DNA of 64,000 bases from CAYNWT01 sp964450955 (GTDB taxonomy: Bacteria; Planctomycetota; Planctomycetia; Planctomycetales; Planctomycetaceae), in contig CAYVFI010000010.1 of assembly GCA_964450955.1 (NCBI GenBank), positions 1-64,000 on the forward strand, in the 5' to 3' direction. Below the pieces are notes generated by a model. The model saw only the letters and a program-made list of their open reading frames with translations, did not search any database and was not told the DNA's origin. Of this stretch, positions 17,857-27,048 are shown in pieces. Position 1 is the first letter of the stretch; each line of letters begins with the position of its first letter. The translations under genes and the position numbers were made by a program.

Positions 17857-18786
17857 GTGCTAATCAGCCACAATTCGCCGGACGACGTTGTTGACGGGCC
17901 CCTGGCCTGGATCAATGGGAGATTTGTTCCATCCCAGGCCGCAGCAGTTCCCGTATCCGACCTCGGACTGCACGGGTTGGCCGTGACGGAAATGGTCCGA
18001 ACATACGATCACAACCTGTTCCGGCTTAAAGATCACCTCAAGCGGCTTCAGTCGTCATTGGCGGCTGTGAAAATCGAAGCCAACACGGACGGCCTTGATG
18101 AAATCTGCCGGATTATCGGCATGCGAAATTCATCGTTCATCAAATCGTCGGCCGACATCGGGCTGGTCATTGTGGTGACAGCCGGCCCGAACCCGACTTA
18201 CGTCGGTGAGAACTCTCACGGACCAACCGTTTGCGTTCATACCTTTGAATTACCGCTGTCGCGTTGGAGCCATACGATTCAGGATGGAGTCTCGCTACTG
18301 GTTTCAGAAGTCCCGCAACTTCCGGCCGCGTGCTTGCCGCCGAAAGCGAAAACGCGTAGCCGACTTCACTGGCATATGGCATCGATGGAGGTCCGAGCAA
18401 AGAACCCGGCTGCTCAGGCGATTCTGTTGAACCAATCGGGACAATTGACTGAAACCCCCACGGCAAACTTCTTCGCCGCGTTCGGCGAAAGTGTTGTCAC
18501 ACCCGCAACCGATGTACTGCCGGGGATCAGTCGTCAGGTTGTTAGCGAACTTTGTCGCGTTTTGGGGCTCCAGTATGAAGAACGGCCAGTCACGCCAGAT
18601 GATATGGAAGCTGCGGACGAAGCATTCATCTCGTCGACCCCCTACGGCTTACTACCAGTAACGCAGTTTGCCGAACGTAAGATCGGAAACGGTCTGCCGG
18701 GCCCAATTTTCTTCGAATTGTGCAACGCGTGGAGCGAACTAGTCGGTATCGACATCATCGAACAAATCACGACCTGCAGGTCGTGA
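17857..18786 (+). CDS. Class IV PLP-dependent aminotransferase
   Basis: Branched-chain aminotransferase / 4-amino-4-deoxychorismate lyase fold. Visible are WINGRFVP at the N-terminus, the PLP-lysine region KAKTRSRLHW, ETPTANFF (phosphate and cofactor binding) and LPGISRQVV. The frame is open from 17683, but the N-terminal extension has no family resemblance and would overlap the divergent dehydrogenase gene, so a GTG at 17857 (or TTG at 17854) is preferred, giving about 309 residues. It could be a branched-chain, D-amino acid or ADC-lyase-type enzyme; the exact substrate is not decided by these motifs. The next gene starts 19 bp downstream on the same strand. Confidence 0.82.
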   Translation: MLISHNSPDDVVDGPLAWINGRFVPSQAAAVPVSDLGLHGLAVTEMVRTYDHNLFRLKDHLKRLQSSLAAVKIEANTDGLDEICRIIGMRNSSFIKSSADIGLVIVVTAGPNPTYVGENSHGPTVCVHTFELPLSRWSHTIQDGVSLLVSEVPQLPAACLPPKAKTRSRLHWHMASMEVRAKNPAAQAILLNQSGQLTETPTANFFAAFGESVVTPATDVLPGISRQVVSELCRVLGLQYEERPVTPDDMEAADEAFISSTPYGLLPVTQFAERKIGNGLPGPIFFELCNAWSELVGIDIIEQITTCRS

Positions 18787-18804
18787 ACACACAAGGCCAC
18801 CTCA

Positions 18805-19494
18805 ATGTCAGGTGCATTTAATAATAACGTTCAGTTCTTCCGCCAGTTCCGCCAGCGGTTCAAAACCACCGGCGCGATTGCGCCCAGTAGTGGGTTTCTG
18901 GCGAAAGCGATGTGCTGGCCGATGGAACAGGGCAACGCTCCCAGACGCATTCTGGAAGTCGGCCCGGGAACCGGCCCGGTGACAAACCGACTTGTTCGCC
19001 AACTTAAACCGGGCGACCAGTTGGACCTGGTGGAGATCAACGATGTCTTCGCCGACATGCTGCGCAAACGATTCGAAACCGACAACGCGTGGAAAAAAGT
19101 CGCCGACCAATGCGCGGTTCATCAGCTTCCTTTACAGGAATTTCATGCAGGCCAGCCATACGACTTCGTCATTTCCGGTTTGCCGATGAACAACTTCGAA
19201 CCAAGCCTGGTGACAGAGCTACTGCAAACGATGTTCTCACTGATGAAGGACGGAGCCGTGCTGTCGTACTTCGAATATATCTACATCCGCAGCATCAAGT
19301 GCGTTGTGACCAGCGGTTCTGAAAAGACACGCATCCGCGAGATCGACCAGATCGTCGCAGAATGGCAGGAAAACTACCGGTTCGAACGCAACTGGGTGTT
19401 CGCCAACATCCCACCAGCCTGGGTACAACACCTCCGCAAACCACTGGCAGAACGCGCGACCGACCCAAATAAACCTGTGACAGCCACCGCTTAA
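18805..19494 (+). CDS. SAM-dependent methyltransferase, PmtA-like
   Basis: A 229-residue methyltransferase with motif I LEVGPGTGPVT, an acidic residue after strand 2 (LVEIND), and FVISGLPMNNF in place of the usual motif IV. This FxISGLPxNxF pattern is found in bacterial phospholipid N-methyltransferases (PmtA) and related rRNA adenine dimethylase-like proteins. An N-terminal basic amphipathic segment (FFRQFRQRFKTTGAI) fits membrane association. It probably methylates phosphatidylethanolamine or another lipid headgroup; this is inference from the family. It starts 19 bp after the aminotransferase and is likely cotranscribed. Confidence 0.75.
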   Translation: MSGAFNNNVQFFRQFRQRFKTTGAIAPSSGFLAKAMCWPMEQGNAPRRILEVGPGTGPVTNRLVRQLKPGDQLDLVEINDVFADMLRKRFETDNAWKKVADQCAVHQLPLQEFHAGQPYDFVISGLPMNNFEPSLVTELLQTMFSLMKDGAVLSYFEYIYIRSIKCVVTSGSEKTRIREIDQIVAEWQENYRFERNWVFANIPPAWVQHLRKPLAERATDPNKPVTATA

Positions 19495-19557
19495 ACCGCA
19501 ACCATCAACGCCGTGTTTGGCCCACGGGGGGACTCACGCTTTTTTGCAACCAAACCG

Positions 19558-21054
19558 TTACTTGCCCTTTTGGATGACAGCCTCAGTCATTTCCGCCCGG
19601 GAAACAGCGCCGTCGCCGTCAATATCCAGCGAACCAAACTGCGCGGCTGTCTGTTCGGGAACTTCGTCCGTTGTGATCTTTCCGTTCTTATCCTTGTCGA
19701 ACCGCGCGAAGAACTTTTCGACAAACGTGGTGTCTGGCGTCGGTGGTTTTGGGAGCGGTTGAACTTCCGGTCCCAATTTCGGCGGCGATGGTTGTGGTTC
19801 GCGAACCGGCGGCTTTCGCATTGGTTCGGACGGTGCACCGGGAACACTGCCCATAAATTCTGCAACTGACAGCAACCCATCCAGATTGGAATCCAGCCGC
19901 GACAATCTCTGGACGGCATCTTCGGCGAAAAACTCTTCCGTGGACAGCAACCCGTCGCGATTGGCGTCAAGCAGTTGGAACGCGGCCGGGACTCGATTCA
20001 AAGCTTGAGATTCTGACGGCTTAACGGGAGTCGCCAGAAGTTCTTCAAACTGCTGGAACGTCACTTTACTGCTAAGCGGCAGCTTGCCGTTGCTCATGAG
20101 CCGTTCCAGTGAACCGCGATACTGCTGGGGAGCTTCTTCGACGGAGATCTTCCCATCTTTGTTGACGTCCAGCGTCATGAATGTTCGTTTCCGCTCTTCC
20201 TGCTTCACGATCGGCAGCAGCAAGGCCATCATCTCAGCGTTCGTGAACCTGTCCTTATCCGATCCCTTTAGGGCGGCGAACAACGGACCAGATGCCAAAG
20301 ACCTGACCGGGCTCGCTGTATCGCTGGCAGCCCAATCAATCTCTGCACGCGTCACGATGCCGTCCTTGTCGTTGTCTATGAGCTCAAACAAAGTCGGTTC
20401 TTTGGGCTTTGGCGTCGCCATCGGACGTCGTTCGAAATCTTCAACGGTTAATGCGTCTTTACCGGTCGACTGAAACAGTCGCTCCATCCGGGGTCGCATT
20501 GCCTCCGGAATCTCTTCGCGGACAACCTTGCCGTCTTTGTTCGCGTCATAGGCCTCGAAGAACGAACGCTGTAGCGGATCGTTTTCCATCGATACGGTGT
20601 TCAAGACCAATATTCCAGGACTGATCGCCATCGCTCCGACTACACGAGGGCTTTCGCGGTGCCCTTCAGAGAAATCGCTCCAGTCCACGCCCATCGACAA
20701 ACCAGGGCCAGACACACTGGCTTTGTCCAGGTACGCGATGGCCTGGTTTCCCTGAAACTCAGCGAAATCAAACATCCCGTCGCCGTTGACATCGCGACTC
20801 TCAAGCATCGTTCGTACGGGGCCGCGAACGCGGGGCATCTCGGTACGTTCAATCAGACCGTTCCGATTCTTGTCGAACTGCCCGAAGCTCAGGCCAGACT
20901 CCCGCGACCATGGCATGGTGCCTGAATCTGGCACGGAGACCCGTATCTGGTTTGCTTGCTGGCCAACCAGTTCTCTAAGCGAAGTGACTTCCTGCATCGG
21001 CAGTCCCAACGCAGCGACACAAGTAAGTGAAACGATGATGTGCATGACAGACAT
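19558..21054 (-). CDS. Secreted multi-EF-hand protein
   Basis: The 498-residue protein begins with a probable signal peptide (HIIVSLTCVAALGLP; an ATG three codons further in is an alternative start). It then carries about nine EF-hand-type loops, for example DKNRNGLIE, DVNGDGMFDF, DANKDGKVV, DNDKDGIVT, DVNKDGKIS, DANRDGLLS, DSNLDGLLS, DKDKNGKIT and DIDGDGAVS. A Pro-rich linker (PSEPMRKPPVREPQPSPPK) separates the last pair. Such proteins are common in planctomycetes and are thought to bind calcium outside the cytoplasm; the role is not known. It stands alone, with a 250-bp gap to the next minus-strand gene. Confidence 0.85.
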   Translation of the reverse strand: MSVMHIIVSLTCVAALGLPMQEVTSLRELVGQQANQIRVSVPDSGTMPWSRESGLSFGQFDKNRNGLIERTEMPRVRGPVRTMLESRDVNGDGMFDFAEFQGNQAIAYLDKASVSGPGLSMGVDWSDFSEGHRESPRVVGAMAISPGILVLNTVSMENDPLQRSFFEAYDANKDGKVVREEIPEAMRPRMERLFQSTGKDALTVEDFERRPMATPKPKEPTLFELIDNDKDGIVTRAEIDWAASDTASPVRSLASGPLFAALKGSDKDRFTNAEMMALLLPIVKQEERKRTFMTLDVNKDGKISVEEAPQQYRGSLERLMSNGKLPLSSKVTFQQFEELLATPVKPSESQALNRVPAAFQLLDANRDGLLSTEEFFAEDAVQRLSRLDSNLDGLLSVAEFMGSVPGAPSEPMRKPPVREPQPSPPKLGPEVQPLPKPPTPDTTFVEKFFARFDKDKNGKITTDEVPEQTAAQFGSLDIDGDGAVSRAEMTEAVIQKGK

Positions 21055-21224
21055 TATCCTTAGGTCTTAAAGCAGCCCCAAATTAACACCTTCGCTGACA
21101 GAAAGTCTCGCAACCTGCAAAAAACAGCAAAAAAGCGGTTCTTTAAGACGTTCGAGTGCGAAACAAGTGGTCCAATTCGCCGTCCGGTGTGGCCACCCAT
21201 CACTCCAGCCGCACTCAAGAAAAA

Positions 21225-21250
21225 GGGGCTGAAGGAAAACCTTCAGCCCC
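21225..21250 (-). terminator. Rho-independent terminator
   Basis: A perfect 11-bp stem GGGGCTGAAGG / CCTTCAGCCCC with a 4-nt loop is followed, reading leftward, by a run of five T. It lies 57 bp after the stop of the secreted protein gene at 21307-23052. Confidence 0.9.
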
Positions 21251-21306
21251 AGAATTAGCACCACTTCATTGTGCGGCCAACAAAATGTTTGCCCGGCACA
21301 TTCAGA

Positions 21307-23052
21307 CTATGGCTTCAGCGTGAACGACTGCGAGAACGCTCCGCGGTCATCGGAAACCGTAAACCCGCCGGTTGGAAGCAGATACTTTGCAACAGCTTCA
21401 AAAGGTGGGAGCTTCTTGAAGTCGATGTTCTCAAGAAGCTCACCCATACCCGGGAGCATCTCACCCGGATCACCATCCCGGAAGCTGTTGTACATTGACT
21501 TGTAGCTGGACTTCGGATCCGTAAACGAAAGACCCATTGCCTTTGAAGGAAACTCAGCCGCAACACGTTTGTAGGCGTCCGAACCACTTAGCGGATCGTC
21601 CCCGCCACGAATCATCTGCTCTATCAATGTGATGTCGGTTGAAAACATCAGGTTCCCGCGAGTCACACTTAGTCCCATTGTCTGGCCGCCAGGATTTGGA
21701 AGTTCGATAAGCGTGGTATCTCGGAACTCACGAACCTCACCCGGGAAACCACCAGTCTCCGTCAGCTTCGTCAGCAATGCCTTCATTGCGCCTTCGTCTT
21801 TGCAACCCAAGGCGACTGCCATGTTGCTGCCAAGCAACGCGGCAGCTCCAGCTGCGGCCCCGGCCGGAGCTTCGCCGGCTTCACCAGCAGCACCAATCAT
21901 CTGAATCTTACCGGTCAGCTGATCGATGATGTCATCTTTAATGTGAATGCCAGGACCATCGTTGGCCATCTGGTCGATTTGCTGAGCAAACCCACCTTCG
22001 CCACTGAAGCCATCAACAAGACTCTCGATCGCCGTGTAAGCGCCGGCGACATCCCAGTTCATGCCTGAGTACATCGCCACTGCAGAAGGAACCCAGCTCG
22101 GAGGAGTCATATCACCTTCTTTAAGAGTGAACACCTTCAGCACTCCGGATGGGTCTTCACAAAGGTAAACCATCCGGGAAACGGCGTCGAACTTGCCGAC
22201 GGCAATGTCCATGGTTCCGCCCATGCCATCAAGCTTATCCAGTCCAAGAGACGGAAGCATCGCCTGACCAAACGCCGCCTGAGGTACCGCGCCGGTGTTG
22301 GCAACAGCGTTAAACATGCCAATTGGATCGACAAACCAGTTGACTGAAGCGTGCTTGTTGCCGCTTCCACAGCGCTCTTTAACGTACGACCACTTTTCGT
22401 TGGCGACGAAGGTTTCAGAATCGCTTCCGTCCCAGTTAGACAAAGCATTCTTCATCAGCGGCATACTGGTCGAAATCACCAGCTCTGTGTCGCGAATGCA
22501 GTAGTGCAACGCGCGGGCAAATGGGTTGTCGTCCATTCCGGGCAAGGCGAAGATGTTAATTTCAGTGCCTGAGAAATCCTCAGTCGTCATCTCGATGCCG
22601 TCCGCATCCATTCCGTCAGCGAGCTTCTTCATCAGGCCATCCACCGCACGTCGACTGTCACCGAAGTCAACAAACATGATGAACCCAAGTTCGTCGTCCA
22701 GTGACGAAACGGCCACGCTAACCTGACCGCTTGGAATCTGCAGCAGTTCCATTGGAGTCATACCGAGGTTCTCAGACATCTCAGTCTTCATTTCCTCGAA
22801 CTGTTCACCAAACGCATTCATGACTTCCGTTTTGATGTCATCAAACGCCGGATCTTCATACATCTTCGCGCCGTGAGCCTGACCCCACCGAGCCTTCATC
22901 ACATTGACGCTTGGCATTGAGAAATAGAGGTAGGTGTCTTCAGGAATCCGCTGATCGGCCTGCACGCCGTGCTTTGCGGTCTCCTGTGCTCCAACAACCG
23001 GAGCCAGTAGCCCAACGATCGCCAGAGCCACAACTCGAGAAGTGAGTCTCAT
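21307..23052 (-). CDS. Secreted protein of unknown function
   Basis: The 581-residue protein has a clear signal peptide (MRLTSRVVALAIVGLLAPVVGAQ). The mature part has repeated alpha/beta blocks: QIPSGQVSVAV, GFIMFVDFGDSRRAVDGLMKKLADG, and later ALLTKLTETGGFPGEVREF and GNLMFSTDITLIEQMIRGGDD. This pattern resembles DUF3352-type or planctomycete outer-compartment proteins, without a catalytic signature that I can see. An Ala/Gly-rich stretch (GEAGEAPAGAAAGAAALLG) sits near residue 390. It is monocistronic, with a long upstream region and a strong terminator. I do not recognise a specific function. Confidence 0.8.
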   Translation of the reverse strand: MRLTSRVVALAIVGLLAPVVGAQETAKHGVQADQRIPEDTYLYFSMPSVNVMKARWGQAHGAKMYEDPAFDDIKTEVMNAFGEQFEEMKTEMSENLGMTPMELLQIPSGQVSVAVSSLDDELGFIMFVDFGDSRRAVDGLMKKLADGMDADGIEMTTEDFSGTEINIFALPGMDDNPFARALHYCIRDTELVISTSMPLMKNALSNWDGSDSETFVANEKWSYVKERCGSGNKHASVNWFVDPIGMFNAVANTGAVPQAAFGQAMLPSLGLDKLDGMGGTMDIAVGKFDAVSRMVYLCEDPSGVLKVFTLKEGDMTPPSWVPSAVAMYSGMNWDVAGAYTAIESLVDGFSGEGGFAQQIDQMANDGPGIHIKDDIIDQLTGKIQMIGAAGEAGEAPAGAAAGAAALLGSNMAVALGCKDEGAMKALLTKLTETGGFPGEVREFRDTTLIELPNPGGQTMGLSVTRGNLMFSTDITLIEQMIRGGDDPLSGSDAYKRVAAEFPSKAMGLSFTDPKSSYKSMYNSFRDGDPGEMLPGMGELLENIDFKKLPPFEAVAKYLLPTGGFTVSDDRGAFSQSFTLKP

Positions 23053-23431
23053 GGTTCATCCAATTCAATGTGAGAGAAAGCGACACCCAGTCCATTCGGG
23101 TGGTTGTAATCATCAACTAATCGCACAGTTTGATTTGTATCCGATGACGTCGGTTATTCAACCAAGACCAACGGTCGGTCGCTGCAATGGATCATGAGAT
23201 TGACGACCCATTGTGATTCGATTGAGAACCAACGCACTTAGCTTAAATACGAGTCTTGTTGCCTCCGCGTTTCACCGAAACAACATCCGTTGACAAAAGG
23301 CATCATCACGCTTCCAGCCCAGGACACCCTAAACCCTTTCACAAAAGCAGGTTGCGCCTTTTCGGATTTGATGGCACGCTACGGTCCAGCCTTTGCTTTC
23401 TCCTTCACCATCACTTCAGGGGGAGAATGGA
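23053..23431. other. Divergent intergenic region
   Basis: These 379 bp separate the minus-strand secreted protein gene and the plus-strand STAS gene. Both promoters should lie here. A Shine-Dalgarno sequence AGGGGGA at 23418-23424 belongs to the STAS gene. I see no RNA gene or long repeat. Confidence 0.6.
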
Positions 23432-23932
23432 ATGGTATCCAAGCGACGCGAACGACTCGAAATCTTCGATCAGGCAGGTGTGACCATCGTCAGTATTGGC
23501 GATGTCGAAATCTGGGACGGAGCAGACCTTGCTCTACTCAGAGAAACGCTCACCAAGGTCATTGAAGTAGACGAATGCAAATCACTGGGCGTGGACATGT
23601 CCAGTGTGAAGTACATCCCAAGCGGCTTTTTTGGAATGCTGTTTGAATGGTACGAACGCGGCATCCACATCAGCCTGTTCTCTCCACAACCCAACGTAGA
23701 AAATATGCTGTGGTTCCGCTTGTTCTTCAAGCACCATTCAGCCAATCGGTTCATCCTCAAAGACGATCCAAACCGGCTGCCGACGCCTCCCCCGTCATCA
23801 GACTGGACTCACGACGAACTTCCGGAAGAACTCCAATCTTTGGCTCCCAAGACAGAACCGACCAACGGCACCGCACCCCCTGCTCCGCCAGCCAGTCAGC
23901 CGTTCAACGCCTACGAAGAAGCCAATCAGTAA
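23432..23932 (+). CDS. STAS-domain protein with Pro-rich tail
   Basis: The start ATG at 23432 is set by the AGGGGGA sequence 7 nt upstream; the 13 upstream in-frame codons are unlikely to be used. The 166-residue protein has a STAS fold (about 1-105): a first strand TIVSIGDVEIWDGADLALLRETL, then KSLGVDMSSVKYIPSGFFGML, where anti-sigma-factor antagonists carry D-(x)n-S near the phosphorylatable serine. Here the pattern is DMSSVKYIPSGF, so Ser in IPSG is a candidate phosphosite. The tail is rich in Pro, Ala and Thr. No anti-sigma kinase gene is next to it. It may take part in partner switching or be a structural adaptor. Confidence 0.78.
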   Translation: MVSKRRERLEIFDQAGVTIVSIGDVEIWDGADLALLRETLTKVIEVDECKSLGVDMSSVKYIPSGFFGMLFEWYERGIHISLFSPQPNVENMLWFRLFFKHHSANRFILKDDPNRLPTPPPSSDWTHDELPEELQSLAPKTEPTNGTAPPAPPASQPFNAYEEANQ

Positions 23933-24101
23933 CAACGACACATTCGCAGTTAATTCCAGCAGCGGCCGACGTCCCCTCCGGCCGCTGCTGTTGACCCACC
24001 AACGTTCCGTTGGATCGGTATCCGGTTGGCGTGGTGACTGAAGTTGCCGGCTGCATGCCCGCTTGAAGATGCTAAGTGGTTTACCGTTTTGAGAAGCCCG
24101 G

Positions 24102-25283
24102 CTATCGGATTCGTTTGAAGTACGATTCCATGGTCTTCTTGAAGTCGGCTGGCGCACCAATCGTTTCGGCAAACACGTGGGTTCGTTTTTCAACCTGGTC
24201 GTCCGGCTTCTCCCACACGCCCTGCGGGTTCGTGCTGTTGGCCAGAATAAACGCCATGAACTCTTTGCGTTTCCGCTTCATCAGGTACGTCGTCAGCGCC
24301 CACGCTTCCGCGTACGCGGCATGAGCCGTCTCGGCTTTTTGAAACCGAGCATCAGACTGCGTTAGCTGCTCCAGTGACTCAACCGTAATCGCGCCTCGAA
24401 TCGCCTTGAACGCGTCCTTGCGCCAATCGTTGGTTCTTCCGATGCGAGTCCACTTCGACCCCGAACCCATATCGGGAGTCTCAAAGTACATCGCCAAACC
24501 TTCCAGCAACCACAGCGGGTTGTCCGCGTAACGCGTGTGAATGCCGGTGTTGAAAGCGAGTTGATGGAACGCTTCGTGAACGACGGTCGCCACACTAAAC
24601 GGGACCTTCTTAACCGCCTTCTTCACATCTTTGACGGTTTGATTCTGCCGCTGCTGTGCGGTCAGGTTCTCGTCGCTGCCAAAGTCATACAGCACAACTC
24701 GATTCTTCTGGATTGAGTAATACCCGAACGAGCCCGGCGTCTGCTGCCCAACATCCCGAAGATAGAACGCATCAAACTGTGCCTTATTGGCCAGAATCAC
24801 GACCAACAGCCTGCGGTCCAATTTGGTCAGTTCGACAGCCTCTTCGTCTGCCCAAAACTTCATGTAGCCGGTGAAAAACTTCTCCAGCAACGCACCGCTC
24901 CACTCAGAATACGCGGGCCCCGCATTGGATAAGACCAGATAGTGCTGGGTCTCCGTCACCTCAAACCCAATCCCGAACTCACCTTTCAGCGCCGAGATGC
25001 GTTCGTCGTCAGGCAAGGGCGAATACGCAGAATCCAGCTGCTTGCGTTCCTTCATTTGAGCCGGCGTGATGTTCCACAACCATTCCGCCTGGTCTTCCAC
25101 CAGAACGCCACCGTCCTGCGCTTCCACCAGAACGCGGCCGAGGATTGTTCGTTCCTTCTCCTGTTTATCTGTAAACCGGAACTGCTCCATCGGCTTAACG
25201 GCCGCACCCCCAGCCTGCTTGTCCTGCGCGACCAGTGCGCTGGCGGGTAAGGCAATCAACAGAATGCAAACGAAATTCCTCAA
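24102..25283 (-). CDS. Secreted gluzincin-like metallopeptidase (DUF1570-like)
   Basis: A signal peptide (first 20 residues, cleaved near ALVAQ) precedes a 370-residue mature protein. The zinc motif HEAFH is at residues 236-240, and a third ligand Glu261 lies in WLLEGLAMYFE, the usual gluzincin arrangement. A preceding region (YLVLSN, ANKAQFDAFY) matches the planctomycete DUF1570 type. The protein is predicted to act outside the cytoplasm as a peptidase, although no substrate is indicated. It is a single minus-strand gene; the next gene upstream is divergent. Confidence 0.82.
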   Translation of the reverse strand: MRNFVCILLIALPASALVAQDKQAGGAAVKPMEQFRFTDKQEKERTILGRVLVEAQDGGVLVEDQAEWLWNITPAQMKERKQLDSAYSPLPDDERISALKGEFGIGFEVTETQHYLVLSNAGPAYSEWSGALLEKFFTGYMKFWADEEAVELTKLDRRLLVVILANKAQFDAFYLRDVGQQTPGSFGYYSIQKNRVVLYDFGSDENLTAQQRQNQTVKDVKKAVKKVPFSVATVVHEAFHQLAFNTGIHTRYADNPLWLLEGLAMYFETPDMGSGSKWTRIGRTNDWRKDAFKAIRGAITVESLEQLTQSDARFQKAETAHAAYAEAWALTTYLMKRKRKEFMAFILANSTNPQGVWEKPDDQVEKRTHVFAETIGAPADFKKTMESYFKRIR

Positions 25284-25432
25284 CGCAAGCTCCGCATCTG
25301 GTGTGTATCGTTGGCCACAACCGACATAGATTCATTATAGCCATTAACGTAAACGCGATGTTGTGTTCTCACGAGAACTCAATTCACGCGAAAACTGTTG
25401 CCGTTCGGGACGCTGACTGAGTACAACAGGCC

Positions 25433-26401
25433 ATGCCTTCACTCCCGGAATACGTTGACATTCTTGCCGCCCGCGATGACCTCATCTGGCCATCGCCGAT
25501 GCCCGCAAAACCCGTTAAGGCGAAATCGTATTCCGCCCACCTGCCCGGGCTGCGTGCAGTGACGTGGGATGTGTACGGGACACTGCTGCACGTCACCGAT
25601 GGGCGCATGGAGTTCGATCCGAAACCAGAAATCCGCCTGCAAGTCGCGCTTGAGAAGACGATCCACGAATTCAACATGTGGAACAGTATGACCCGCAAGC
25701 CAGGTGCTCCGTGGGAATACATGCTCCAGCAGTATCGTGACGTTTTGGCCGACGAGAAACTGCGAGGCGGAAGTAACGTACCTCGCGGCGAGGTTCCCCA
25801 CATTAGCCTGGCCAACGTGTGGAAAGTTCTGATCGAACGCCTGCAACAAAAAGAATACACCTACGACGTCGCACGTTACGGTTCGCTGGAAGACTTCTCT
25901 GAATGCGTCGCTTACTTTTTTTACTCAGCCCTCCAGGGAACCGCCGCCTACGACAAAGCGCTGAAGGTCCTGCGGTACGTTGCCAAAGCTGGCCTGATTC
26001 AGGGACTCATCGCAGACGCTCAACCATTCACGCCGCTGCAACTGATAGCCGCATTGCAGGAACAGGGAAAACTGCCGCCGCTGAACCAGCTGTTCCAACG
26101 CGAACTGATGCTGTTCTCATACACCGAAGGCGTGCGAAAACCATCGAAGTCCATCTTCGAAGAATGCGCGGCCCGGTTGGCTCGGAACGGAATCTCGCCG
26201 GAGGAGGTTCTGCATGTGGGAACCAAGTTGGGCGACGACCTGCTTGTGGCAAAACAGGTTGGCTTCAACACCGCACTTTTTGCGGGCGATGCGGCCAGTC
26301 TGGAGGCCTCAAAAGAGCTCCTCGGCGACCCCGCATCGCGGCCGGACCGGCTCATTACGTCGTTGGCCCAAATTGCACGCGTGGTTGCTGGCGAAGGTTG
26401 A
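25433..26401 (+). CDS. HAD-family hydrolase, haloacid-dehalogenase-like
   Basis: Motif I is WDVYGTLL, with the nucleophilic Asp followed by Tyr at +2, as in haloacid dehalogenases rather than the DxDGT of phosphatases. Motif II/III region KPSKSIFEEC contains the lysine, and motif IV is HVGTKLGDDLLVAKQVGFNTALF. The protein is 322 residues and has a larger cap than the family minimum. The substrate is not evident. It is the first gene of a plus-strand run with the FabZ-like gene (76 bp downstream) and trmB. Confidence 0.8.
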   Translation: MPSLPEYVDILAARDDLIWPSPMPAKPVKAKSYSAHLPGLRAVTWDVYGTLLHVTDGRMEFDPKPEIRLQVALEKTIHEFNMWNSMTRKPGAPWEYMLQQYRDVLADEKLRGGSNVPRGEVPHISLANVWKVLIERLQQKEYTYDVARYGSLEDFSECVAYFFYSALQGTAAYDKALKVLRYVAKAGLIQGLIADAQPFTPLQLIAALQEQGKLPPLNQLFQRELMLFSYTEGVRKPSKSIFEECAARLARNGISPEEVLHVGTKLGDDLLVAKQVGFNTALFAGDAASLEASKELLGDPASRPDRLITSLAQIARVVAGEG

Positions 26402-26477
26402 AACGCCCCGTAACAATGTGCGTGTGACCGAACCCGGTCGCTGGCGATTTCTTTCCGTAACGACTTGAAGTGTTCTC

Positions 26478-26963
26478 ATGGCTGCTCCGCTGTATTCGTT
26501 CTCCAGTTTTGACCTCGACAAAGTCCTCTACGACATCGAAGGCATCCGTGAGATCAACCCCCAACGCCACGAGATGGAACAGCTGACCGCGATTGTCCAC
26601 ATCGACGACGACGTGCCGGGCCTGGTCGGATACAAGGACGTGGGCGACAACGAGTTCTGGGCACGGGGCCACATGCCCGACTACCCATTGATGCCGGGCG
26701 TGGTTCAGTGCGAAGCGGCCGCTCAGCTGGGTGGCTTCTACGCTAGAAAGTTCGAAGTCGTCGGCGGCGACTATCTTGGGTTCGGTGGAATGAACTCGGT
26801 TCGATTCCGCAAGCCGGTTCTCCCAAACTGCCGACTGGTCCTGATGGCAAAGCTTGGTCGAGTTCGAGCCGGTAAGTTGGCTCAATTCGAATTCCAGGGC
26901 TACGTCAACGACGAGATGGTTTTCAGCGGTGAGATGCTGGGCGTCGCAATCAAACGCGAGTAG
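26478..26963 (+). CDS. FabZ/FabA-type hot-dog 3-hydroxyacyl-ACP dehydratase-like protein
   Basis: The 161-residue protein has the hot-dog catalytic motif FWARGHMPDYPLMPGVVQCEA, matching the His of FabZ (HFPxxPVMPG) and the acidic residue about 14 positions on (Glu in QCEAAAQ). The last part ends in a strand (FSGEMLGVAIKRE) typical of the family. It probably dehydrates 3-hydroxyacyl-ACP in fatty-acid or lipid synthesis, or an acyl derivative in another pathway; planctomycetes often carry several paralogs. It sits between HAD and trmB genes and may share their transcript. Confidence 0.85.
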   Translation: MAAPLYSFSSFDLDKVLYDIEGIREINPQRHEMEQLTAIVHIDDDVPGLVGYKDVGDNEFWARGHMPDYPLMPGVVQCEAAAQLGGFYARKFEVVGGDYLGFGGMNSVRFRKPVLPNCRLVLMAKLGRVRAGKLAQFEFQGYVNDEMVFSGEMLGVAIKRE

Positions 26964-27048
26964 TCGGCTTTCCGTCGAACAAACTCTCTCTCACCGCGAC
27001 CCCATTCCAACGCCTTGATGGCAGCTGCACTTTCGCCTCAAAACGACA

